This document shows, in pieces, positions 34,892 to 42,587 of a stretch of 49,588 bases of DNA. Both the position numbers and the translations under genes were made by a program. Location of the stretch: positions 1-49,588 of the forward strand of contig JANXSR010000177.1 of NCBI GenBank assembly GCA_025352625.1, given 5' to 3'. The notes under the pieces are model-generated. The model saw only the letters and a program-made list of their open reading frames with translations, did not search any database and had not been told where the DNA came from. The DNA is from Ferruginibacter sp. (GTDB lineage Bacteria > Bacteroidota > Bacteroidia > Chitinophagales > Chitinophagaceae). How positions within the stretch are numbered: the stretch's first letter is position 1; every line of letters starts with the position of its first letter.

Positions 34892-35329
34892 TCAATAAAT
34901 AACAACCTGCTTTAAGTGATGTTCCAAATGTTCAACATAATCAGTAATTAAAAAATCAAGTGCCAACAATTTTTCCCCTACCCTGCATTCGAGTTGCAAA
35001 TTAGCTTTGGGAATATGCCTGATAAGTTCAATTAGCTGGCGGTTATAAATCGTCCAAAAAGAAATTATTTGTTGACTACTTATTTGCTGATAAAAATTAA
35101 ATGTATTCCATTTGTTTTGGTCGTACACAATCGCAGGTTTATCCTCGAATTGTGCACGTACAAAACGTTGATGATTATTGGCTGCACTGTCGATGAGATG
35201 CCCAATGATTTCTTTCTTGCTCCACTTGCCAGGATTGATTTTTATTGAAAATGATTCTTCATCAATTGCAGTTAACAATGGTGGAATGGTATCGCATAAA
35301 TAGGCCAATCTTTTAGTTGCAATTTCCAT
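34892..35329 (-). CDS. DinB-superfamily protein
   Basis: This 145-residue four-helix protein belongs to the DinB/YfiT-like group. Expected metal-binding histidines are in the early helix (IIGHLIDSAANNHQRF) and near the end (DYVEHLEHHLKQVV). A GKWSKKE turn precedes the first histidine, as usual. Such proteins often act as metal-dependent thiol-S-transferases or detoxification enzymes, sometimes with bacillithiol as cofactor in organisms that make it; here that link is suggested only by the presence of ypdA elsewhere in the window. It is divergent from the GH43 gene with about 70 bases between the starts. Confidence 0.88.
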   Translation of the reverse strand: MEIATKRLAYLCDTIPPLLTAIDEESFSIKINPGKWSKKEIIGHLIDSAANNHQRFVRAQFEDKPAIVYDQNKWNTFNFYQQISSQQIISFWTIYNRQLIELIRHIPKANLQLECRVGEKLLALDFLITDYVEHLEHHLKQVVIY

Positions 35330-35399
35330 AACTTATATTTTATTGAAGATAATTAAAATAGTGGCTTTACATTTACGCAACAATTATATCAACAGCAGC

Positions 35400-36374
35400 A
35401 TGAAATATATTTACGGCAATAGCATTTTTTTATTCTTTATAGTTTGTACAGTTCAGGCACAAGTTATAACATCCGGCAACCCTATTATTAAAGGTTGGTA
35501 TGCAGATCCCGAAGCTGCTATATTTAATAACCGGTACTGGATATATCCCACCTATTCTGACAAATATGAGCAACAGGTTTTCTTTGATGCTTTTTCGTCT
35601 GATGACCTGGTGCATTGGAAAACACATGCTCATATTTTGGATACAGCAGCCGTTAAGTGGGCAAAGCGTGCCATGTGGGCTCCTGCTATTGTTGAAAAAG
35701 ATAAAAAATATTATTTCTTTTTTGCTGCCAATGACATACAAAACAACAATGAGTATGGCGGTATTGGTATTGCTGTTGCAGATAAACCTGAAGGACCTTT
35801 TAAAGACTATTTAGGTAAACCATTAATCGATAAATTTTACAATGGTGCTCAGCCGATAGACCAGTTTGTATTTAAAGACCTGGATGGCCAGTACTACATT
35901 ATTTATGGTGGATGGCAGCATTGCAATATTGCCCGGTTACGAAATGATTTTAAAGGCATTGTTCCTTTTGATGATGGCACCACATTTAAAGAAATTACAC
36001 CAAAAGGTTATGTTGAAGGGCCTTTTATGTTTATGCGCAACAATAAATATTATTTTATGTGGAGCGAAGGCGGCTGGACCGGCCCTGACTATTCGGTTGC
36101 TTATGCAGTTGCAGATAATCCATTTGGACCATTTGAAAGAGTAGGCAAAATATTGCAGCAGGATACCGCTGTTGCAACTGGTGCAGGGCATCATTCCATT
36201 ATGCACAATGCTAAAGAGGATCTGTGGTACATCCTGTATCACCGCAGACCTCTTGGCGAAATTGCTGCCAATAACAGAGCTACCTGCATTGAACAATTAT
36301 TTTTTGATGACAAGGGTTTTATATTACCGGTTAAACTAAGTTTTGCCGGTGTTCCCCAACAAACATTAAAATAG
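35400..36374 (+). CDS. exported glycoside hydrolase family 43 enzyme
   Basis: The start at 35400 is chosen because it gives a proper signal peptide ending near residue 20 (TVQAQ); a longer reading from 35343 would bury it. The 324-residue mature-type protein is one five-bladed propeller of the GH43 family. The predicted base Asp36 is in WYADPEA, the pKa-modulating Asp154 in QPIDQFVF, and the acid Glu206 in YVEGPFMF. This family acts on arabinose-, xylose- or galactose-containing glycans with inversion at the anomeric carbon; the exact substrate is not evident. No accessory C-terminal domain is present. It is followed 83 bases later by a cytochrome c-sugar dehydrogenase gene on the same strand. 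Confidence 0.9.
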   Translation: MKYIYGNSIFLFFIVCTVQAQVITSGNPIIKGWYADPEAAIFNNRYWIYPTYSDKYEQQVFFDAFSSDDLVHWKTHAHILDTAAVKWAKRAMWAPAIVEKDKKYYFFFAANDIQNNNEYGGIGIAVADKPEGPFKDYLGKPLIDKFYNGAQPIDQFVFKDLDGQYYIIYGGWQHCNIARLRNDFKGIVPFDDGTTFKEITPKGYVEGPFMFMRNNKYYFMWSEGGWTGPDYSVAYAVADNPFGPFERVGKILQQDTAVATGAGHHSIMHNAKEDLWYILYHRRPLGEIAANNRATCIEQLFFDDKGFILPVKLSFAGVPQQTLK

Positions 36375-36457
36375 TTTTTGCTTAAAGGCAAGTAATTAAA
36401 TTGTGGATATATCAACCACTTCATCACAAATAAATTTATTCAACCAGTTCTTCAAAA

Positions 36458-38191
36458 ATGAACAAAAAATTATTAGTGATTTCGGCAGTTATAATACTAC
36501 TGCTGAACTTTTTTACTCAATGCAATTCAGGTAAGTCATCAGGCAAATTTACAATTGCAACAGATACTGCAACGATTGCAGCAGGCGAGCTTTCTTTTAA
36601 CAAAAACTGCACGGGTTGTCACAACTTCAGGCAGGATGGAATTGGCCCGCAATTGAGTGGCGTAACAAACAGCGTTTCGGAAGACTGGCTGCTTTCTTTT
36701 GTAAAAAATTCACAGCAGCTAATTGCATCCGGTGATAAACGGGCCGTTGAGTTATTTACAAAATACAAACAGGCAGTAATGCCATCATTCGATGGATTAA
36801 AGGAAGAAGAGCTTAAGGCAATGATTGCTTTTATTCACTCCCACAAAGAAATGATTCAACCAGGATCGAAGAAAAATGGCAACGGCATCTCCAACCCTAT
36901 TCCCGAATCCATTGCACTTTCAAATCTCGTGGTAAATCTTCAACCCTTCACACAAATTGCTGCATCAAGTAATAAGCCTCCATTGGCAAGAATAACCAAA
37001 CTTAGTTTTCAACCAATTACCGGAAAAATATTTATTAATGATCTACAGGGTAAGCTGTATAAAATGAACATTGATAAACCCGTTGTTTATTTGGATATGG
37101 AAAAACAGAAAGCTGCTTTCATTAATAAACCCGGCCTGGCCGCAGGATTTGGCAGTTTTGCTTTTCATCCTGACTTTGCTAAAAACGGCCTTTTTTACAC
37201 CACCCATTCAGAAGCACCCGGTTTAGCCAAAGCCGACTTTAGTTATGCAGATTCTATTAAAGTTACCATGCAATGGGTACTTACAGAATGGAAAACAAAA
37301 AATCCCAATGCAGATAGTTTTGCCGGAACAAGCAGGGAGTTATTAAGAGTAAATGTGGTTACAGGAATTCATGGTGTGCAAGAGATAATCTTCAACCCTC
37401 TTTCCAAACCCGGTGATATGGACTACGGAAACTTGTACATAGGCATAGGCGATGGCGGCAGTGTGGAAGAAGGTGTTGGTTTTCTTGCACACAGCACAGA
37501 AACAATTTGGGGTAGCATTATTCGCATTAACCCAATGGGCAAAAACAGCACCAATGGTAACTATGGAATTCCTGCAGACAACCCTTTTGCAAAAAACAGC
37601 AATAGCAAAACAGTTAAAGAAATATATGCCTATGGCTTTAGAAATCCACATCGTATTACCTGGACCAAGAAAGGTGAGATGCTGGTAAGTAATGTAGGGC
37701 AGGCAAATATTGAATCTCTCAACCTGGTAATGCCTGGACATGATTATGGCTGGCCCTTAAGGGAAGGCAATTTTGTTTCTGCGGATATCACTGATAATTT
37801 AGGCAATGTTTATCCGCTTCCTGCAAATGACAGCATTTATAAAATTACTTATCCTGTTGCTGAATTTGATCATGATGAAGGCAAAGCCATTTCGGGTGGA
37901 TTTGAATATTGGGGTAATGCTATGCCGGAATTAAAAGGCAAATTTTTATTTGGTGATATTCCTTCCGGAAGATTATTTTATTTAGATGTGGCCGATCTGA
38001 AACAAGGTAAACTGGCCACCATTAAAGAATGGAAAATTACAATCAATAACCAACCGCACACATTAAAGGAAGTTTGCGGTAGCGACCGCATAGACTTGCA
38101 TTTTGGAAGGGATATGCAGGGTGAGTTATACATCTTAACCAAAGCAGACGGAAAAGTATATAAGCTGGTAAGTGCAACAACAAAACCTTAG
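36458..38191 (+). CDS. lipoprotein cytochrome c fused to a PQQ-dependent sugar dehydrogenase
   Basis: This 577-residue protein has a lipoprotein signal (FFTQC, Cys22). A single-heme cytochrome c domain follows, with CTGCH at residues 51-55 and a likely Met ligand in VMPSFDG. The rest, from about residue 160, is a glucose/sorbosone dehydrogenase-type beta-propeller with FHPDFAKNGLFYTTH, GDGGSVEEG, YGFRNPHRITWT and EFDHDEGKAISGGFEY. Such enzymes oxidise aldoses in the periplasm with PQQ and would pass electrons directly to the fused heme. The substrate is inferred to be a sugar only. It is downstream of the GH43 gene and converges on the GH9-like gene. Confidence 0.92.
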   Translation: MNKKLLVISAVIILLLNFFTQCNSGKSSGKFTIATDTATIAAGELSFNKNCTGCHNFRQDGIGPQLSGVTNSVSEDWLLSFVKNSQQLIASGDKRAVELFTKYKQAVMPSFDGLKEEELKAMIAFIHSHKEMIQPGSKKNGNGISNPIPESIALSNLVVNLQPFTQIAASSNKPPLARITKLSFQPITGKIFINDLQGKLYKMNIDKPVVYLDMEKQKAAFINKPGLAAGFGSFAFHPDFAKNGLFYTTHSEAPGLAKADFSYADSIKVTMQWVLTEWKTKNPNADSFAGTSRELLRVNVVTGIHGVQEIIFNPLSKPGDMDYGNLYIGIGDGGSVEEGVGFLAHSTETIWGSIIRINPMGKNSTNGNYGIPADNPFAKNSNSKTVKEIYAYGFRNPHRITWTKKGEMLVSNVGQANIESLNLVMPGHDYGWPLREGNFVSADITDNLGNVYPLPANDSIYKITYPVAEFDHDEGKAISGGFEYWGNAMPELKGKFLFGDIPSGRLFYLDVADLKQGKLATIKEWKITINNQPHTLKEVCGSDRIDLHFGRDMQGELYILTKADGKVYKLVSATTKP

Positions 38192-38247
38192 GCCCTCTAA
38201 TAAAAAACAATCGTAAAAATAAATTTTCTCTTATCAATAACGACCTG

Positions 38248-38287
38248 TCTATGTTGTTTAGAGGAATTAATCTTTAAACAACATAGA
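38248..38287 (-). terminator. stem-loop over the 3' end of the GH9-like gene
   Basis: Thirteen-base arms TCTATGTTGTTTA (38248-38260) and TAAACAACATAGA (38275-38287) pair perfectly around 14 bases. The stop codon of the minus-strand GH9-like gene is within the hairpin. No long T-tract follows at once, so it may be a terminator or a 3' stability element. Confidence 0.5.
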
Positions 38288-40669
38288 TAGCAACCATATA
38301 ACGCCTGCTGTTGTATGCGTCCAAATTTCTTTATATGTTGCATTAACCTGTGTTGGCATATAAGGTGCATCTTCATTTTCAAAAGTCTCAATACCAACCG
38401 GAACAGCTCCCACAACATCTCCTGCATAAGCTCCGTAAAGTGGTGGATAATCATAGCCATCGCCATAAATAGTACTCATGGCAAAAGGGTTGTAACCAAC
38501 AATGTATTCCAATTGCCTGGTGGCAATATTTTTTAAAGAAGGGTCAGCTAACAAATCCGATAGTATAAATGCCGCTTTTGCCTTTCCCATCAACACCGCA
38601 TGAAAGCCACGAAACTGGTAGGCAACCGGAAAACGGCGCAGGTAAAATTTATCTGATAAACGGATGCCATTTTTTACTTCCGCATTGTACTCCTCCATGG
38701 AGGGCATACCAACCTGATCCCCTTCATGATAAATACCTACAAAATCAGCATTGTTTAATTCATACACAGCGGCAGGCAATATGCCGTAAGGACTAATGCT
38801 GTTTGAAATATCATGCAGGTAATCTGCATATGCCTGGCAGGAGGCTTTCCATTGAGCAGCATTGCTATGTTTGGGCTCATCCGTCAACAACATGCTCAGT
38901 CCCTGTATCATTAACTCTTCATTGCTTCTATGAAAAAATTCAAGCATTCTTTTCTTTTCTCTTGATTCATAAAAAAAACCATGCAGCGGTATCGACCAAT
39001 CTTTACGTCGCTCTTTCTGTTGGCAATTCATCACCACCTGTGCATACTGAACAGCCCAATCAAGGTAAGCCTGTTCTGCTGTTAGCCTGTATAAATGCAT
39101 GGCAGACACCATAGCCTGAGCATACAGTTCCGTTTCATTCTTACTGGTTACTGACATAGCAAGCAACGCATTAGCGAACTTAAAATCTTCTATCGCACTG
39201 GTGCGGCACCAGCGTGCAAATACGGGATCATCATTTTTGTAAAATGGAACTGCCAACGCACAATAAGAGGAAGCTATAAAATTGTCGAACGGATTATTGG
39301 TTGCCTTTCCCTCTATATCATCTTTAGTGCCGGTAATATTATCTGTCCATATTCCAATTATCAATCCACCTTCTCTGTAGCCATCACCAAAACGGGTACG
39401 CATGGTCCAGTTTAAACCCCACCTGGCTTCTTCCAGCAGGCGTTGGTACAACTGCTTATTTTTATTTTTAACAACCTTAGCCAACTCAAACATAGCTATG
39501 CCTCCACGGGCGGTGTTACCTACACCTTGTGTTAAATCAGCAGCATCATGCCAACCACCATTAACAGGTAGGCGACGGCCATCCGGATGAACACATACCA
39601 CGTCCTGGTGGCATGGCTGGTGTATCCCCGGCTGATCATAACCACATCTTTCGGCATAGAAAAAATTTAGTGTATGCCATGCTGTAGCCAGCCAGGCATC
39701 TTCACCAATTGCAAATGGTTTGGTTACCCTGCCATCTATTTTAAGTGTGTAAAATCCGGGGTTATTAAAATTGCTGAAATCAAGCTGCACAAAACCGCTA
39801 TCTAATTTTTTACCTTCGCCTGTAAATACAATCTTATTTTTTTTATTCAACAGTTGAAATGCTGGATTTACTATATTTTGTACCAGTGCCTGTTTTAAAG
39901 AACCAGGTTTATAGCCACTATGACTATATGCTATTGCATTGTTGCGTAAATTAAAGCCCTTACTGTTCTCTGCATCCACTTGTTCTATACGCATGTCATC
40001 TATGTATAATCTTAGCTGTTCACTTGCGCCTTTTGGAGAACCTGTCAACATGATATTTACAGAAAACCCTGTAACTGAGTCACGGTACAAATCCGGAATT
40101 TCCCAGATGATGCGGTGCCATTTATTGGGATAAACAGTTTCGAAATGCTGCCCTTCAGAACGGCCGGGAGTTGGCATTACATGCTTCCCTCCGTTGTACA
40201 AAGTGCACCCCACAAATACAGAATAAAAACCCGGCGCATCTGCATACACCCAAACAGAAAAACGGTTGAAGCCATTTAAATTTTCTCCTTTTAAAGGCCG
40301 TATCATTTCAGCAGAAGCGTAACTGCGATTGGTAGGATTTTTTACAGGGAGCGATGCAGGTGTTTCTAATAAAATACTTCCCTCGCCAGATGATGTTATT
40401 GTATGCTCAATTTTTATAGTGCCGGGGCCACTTGTTTTTAATCCGTAAAAATCTGCTGCCAGTGGCAATATCCTGGACTGTGTAACTTTCTTTTTTAACC
40501 ATCTTGTCAATCCTGCCTGTGAACTGTCAGCCTTCATAACAGTTCGCAAATAATGGCTTTGTTCAAGCTGTTTCAACAATGCTGTATCCTGCGCAGCTGC
40601 CCTTTTAATGACAGTTGTAAATAAACCCAGTAAAATAAAAGTCAACAAAAAATATTTGTTTACCTGCAT
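38267..40669 (-). CDS. GH9-like glycoside hydrolase with N-terminal Ig-type domain
   Basis: This 800-residue exported protein has an N-terminal signal peptide. A carbohydrate-binding-like jelly-roll region follows, with RFSVWVYADAPGFYSVFV. Then comes a cellulase N-terminal Ig-like domain (NNPGFYTLKIDGRVTKPFAIG) and an (alpha/alpha)6 barrel. The nucleophile-type motif GGWHDAADLTQG near residue 373 corresponds to the GH9 DAGD site. The C-terminal EIWTHTTAGVIW supplies the likely acid Glu. The usual GH9 HHR signature after the GYNP block is not visible, so activity on cellulose is doubtful. It may act on another beta-glucan or amino-sugar polymer. The gene lies 94 bases downstream of the D-aminoacylase-like gene on the same strand. 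Confidence 0.85.
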   Translation of the reverse strand: MQVNKYFLLTFILLGLFTTVIKRAAAQDTALLKQLEQSHYLRTVMKADSSQAGLTRWLKKKVTQSRILPLAADFYGLKTSGPGTIKIEHTITSSGEGSILLETPASLPVKNPTNRSYASAEMIRPLKGENLNGFNRFSVWVYADAPGFYSVFVGCTLYNGGKHVMPTPGRSEGQHFETVYPNKWHRIIWEIPDLYRDSVTGFSVNIMLTGSPKGASEQLRLYIDDMRIEQVDAENSKGFNLRNNAIAYSHSGYKPGSLKQALVQNIVNPAFQLLNKKNKIVFTGEGKKLDSGFVQLDFSNFNNPGFYTLKIDGRVTKPFAIGEDAWLATAWHTLNFFYAERCGYDQPGIHQPCHQDVVCVHPDGRRLPVNGGWHDAADLTQGVGNTARGGIAMFELAKVVKNKNKQLYQRLLEEARWGLNWTMRTRFGDGYREGGLIIGIWTDNITGTKDDIEGKATNNPFDNFIASSYCALAVPFYKNDDPVFARWCRTSAIEDFKFANALLAMSVTSKNETELYAQAMVSAMHLYRLTAEQAYLDWAVQYAQVVMNCQQKERRKDWSIPLHGFFYESREKKRMLEFFHRSNEELMIQGLSMLLTDEPKHSNAAQWKASCQAYADYLHDISNSISPYGILPAAVYELNNADFVGIYHEGDQVGMPSMEEYNAEVKNGIRLSDKFYLRRFPVAYQFRGFHAVLMGKAKAAFILSDLLADPSLKNIATRQLEYIVGYNPFAMSTIYGDGYDYPPLYGAYAGDVVGAVPVGIETFENEDAPYMPTQVNATYKEIWTHTTAGVIWLLSMLFKD

Positions 40670-40763
40670 ACTATTTTTATAAAATTGATTGTACTGATTT
40701 TTACTTGGCCGGGTTCCGGATACACTGTCCGATGAAAAAGAACGATGTTATCAACTCCTAATA

Positions 40764-42449
40764 CTATTTTTTGTATCCGGGGCCCTTTATAAATCTTCCA
40801 GGCTTTGCATTGGTATGTTTTCCATTCTTCAAAACGGGTACACCATTTACAAACACATCGGATATTCCCGTTGCATATTGCTGAGGCATATCATAAGTGG
40901 CATGGTCGGTAACTGTTGCCGGATCAAAGATTACAACATCAGCATAATTACCCACTTTTAATTCACCGCGTTTTTGCAATTTTAAATTGGTAGCAGGCAA
41001 TTTTGCCAGTTTATAAATAGCTTGTTGCAAGGGCAACAATTTTTCTTCTCTCGTATAATTGCCGATAACTTTGGCAAAATTTCCGTAAGCTCTCGGATGC
41101 GTGCTTGAGCGTAGAAAAACACCCTCTGGAGCAAGACTTCCTGCATCAGAACCAAAGCTCACCCATGGTAAAACAATTTGCTTTTTTACATTGGCTTCAG
41201 TCATTAAAAAATAAGCAACTTCAATCCTTGTGCTATCCTGTACAATTAAATCCATGGCAGTTTCTTCCGGTGATGTGCCGCGTATTTTTGCAACTGCTGC
41301 CAATGTTTTACCTGTAAACTTTTTTAATGAATCCTGCTTAAAAGAAAGCAATAAAACATTATCAGCGCCACCACATCCGTAGTAAAGATTCTCCCAGTCC
41401 TGGGCAGAAGTGTTCATAGCTTTCTTCATTGCACTACGTGTGGCGGGATCATGCAGGCGCTGCCACAATTTATCAAAACCACCATCTTGTAATGAGGGAG
41501 GAAAAGAAGCCGTTAAGCCGGTTGCCCCGGCAAGGTAGTTGTACATATCTGCAGTAATTTGCAAGCCTGCCGCTCTTGCATTTTCCACCTGCTTTATCAC
41601 ACTGTCCATCTTACCCCAATTGTCTTTACCGGCTGCTTTTAAATGATAAATTTCAGCAGCAATATTTGCCTTCCTGGCAATGGTAATAAGCTCATTTACC
41701 GCTTCATTCAATTTGTTTCCTTCACTGCGCATGTGCGAAATGTACATGCCACCATATTTTGAAGCCTCTTTACATAGTGCAACCAATTCATCCGTGCCGG
41801 CAAAATTATCTGGTGGGTAAATAAGAGATGAACCAACGCCCATAGCACCTTCTTCCATTGCCTGCTTTACCAGCAGTTGCATACTATCCATCTGCGCAGA
41901 AGTAGCAGGGAGGTTGTATTTACCAACCACATTTTCCCGAACAGTTCCTGCGCCAACAAAAGAAGCCACATTGCAGGAAATACCTTTCTGTTGCAGGTAG
42001 TTCAAATATTCACCCAGTGTATTCCAGCCAACGTTGAATTTTATATCCTGTTGACTGTTCTGCATTTCTGCTTTCATCGCAGCATTCAAAGGTCCCATGC
42101 TGGTACCTTCACCCATTACCTCCAGTGTTACGCCCTGCCTGATATCACCCTGAGAATTACCATCCTGAATGAGCGTTTCATTTGCCCAGCTAAGCATATT
42201 AATAAATCCCGGAGAAACGGCCTTTCCTGTTGCATCTGTCTCCATTTTTGCAGTGGCGTTCTTTAGGTCTCCGATAAAGGCAATCGTATCTGCCCCAATG
42301 GCTATATCTGCCTTGTATGGTGCACCACCGTTGCCATCGTAAATGGTGCCATTGAGAATTATGATATCGTACTTATTTCCTGTGCTGCTGTTGCAACTTA
42401 TAAATAAAGTAATTCCAAAGCAGTATACAAGTATATTTTTTAAGGGCAT
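40764..42449 (-). CDS. D-aminoacylase-like amidohydrolase lipoprotein with altered metal site
   Basis: The ATG at 42447-42449 is chosen because it gives a lipoprotein signal (LFISC, Cys19). The roughly 560-residue chain follows the N-acyl-D-amino-acid deacylase family: a small N-terminal beta domain (YDIIILNGTIYDGNGG), a TIM-barrel and a C-terminal segment ending GRFIKGPGY. Metal ligands seen are His in YISHMRSEG, His in IYHLKAAG and Asp in GSDAGS. The N-terminal HXH and the bridging Cys of the classical enzyme are replaced by GFINMLSWAN and VMGEGTS. The family releases free amino acids or amines from acylated substrates; with this changed site the true reaction is uncertain. The context is a sugar-degradation gene set. 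Confidence 0.85.
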   Translation of the reverse strand: MPLKNILVYCFGITLFISCNSSTGNKYDIIILNGTIYDGNGGAPYKADIAIGADTIAFIGDLKNATAKMETDATGKAVSPGFINMLSWANETLIQDGNSQGDIRQGVTLEVMGEGTSMGPLNAAMKAEMQNSQQDIKFNVGWNTLGEYLNYLQQKGISCNVASFVGAGTVRENVVGKYNLPATSAQMDSMQLLVKQAMEEGAMGVGSSLIYPPDNFAGTDELVALCKEASKYGGMYISHMRSEGNKLNEAVNELITIARKANIAAEIYHLKAAGKDNWGKMDSVIKQVENARAAGLQITADMYNYLAGATGLTASFPPSLQDGGFDKLWQRLHDPATRSAMKKAMNTSAQDWENLYYGCGGADNVLLLSFKQDSLKKFTGKTLAAVAKIRGTSPEETAMDLIVQDSTRIEVAYFLMTEANVKKQIVLPWVSFGSDAGSLAPEGVFLRSSTHPRAYGNFAKVIGNYTREEKLLPLQQAIYKLAKLPATNLKLQKRGELKVGNYADVVIFDPATVTDHATYDMPQQYATGISDVFVNGVPVLKNGKHTNAKPGRFIKGPGYKK

Positions 42450-42542
42450 TTTATTTATTATAAAACATATCATCCTGATGAAATTTACTGTTAATTATTG
42501 AACGATACCGCTGGTAAAACTGCAATATCTATTTTAATAAGT

Positions 42543-42567
42543 TGGGGATTTTTTTGAAAAGTCCCCA
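42543..42567 (-). terminator. hairpin after the two-DUF1080 gene
   Basis: TGGGGA (42543-42548) pairs with TCCCCA (42562-42567), with further T/A pairing inside the loop, about 20 bases after the stop of the minus-strand gene. No long T-tract follows, so it may be a weak or leaky terminator within the gene set. Confidence 0.45.
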
Positions 42568-42587
42568 GCAGTCATTATGCTAAATAA

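Noticed and set aside
34712..34915. 67-codon open frame across the inverted-repeat element
   Set aside because: Both arms of the repeat force the sequence, the frame overlaps the DinB gene end, and no protein features are seen.
38803..39590. Several plus-strand open frames inside the GH9-like gene
   Set aside because: They are antisense to a gene with clear domains, and their products show no family features.
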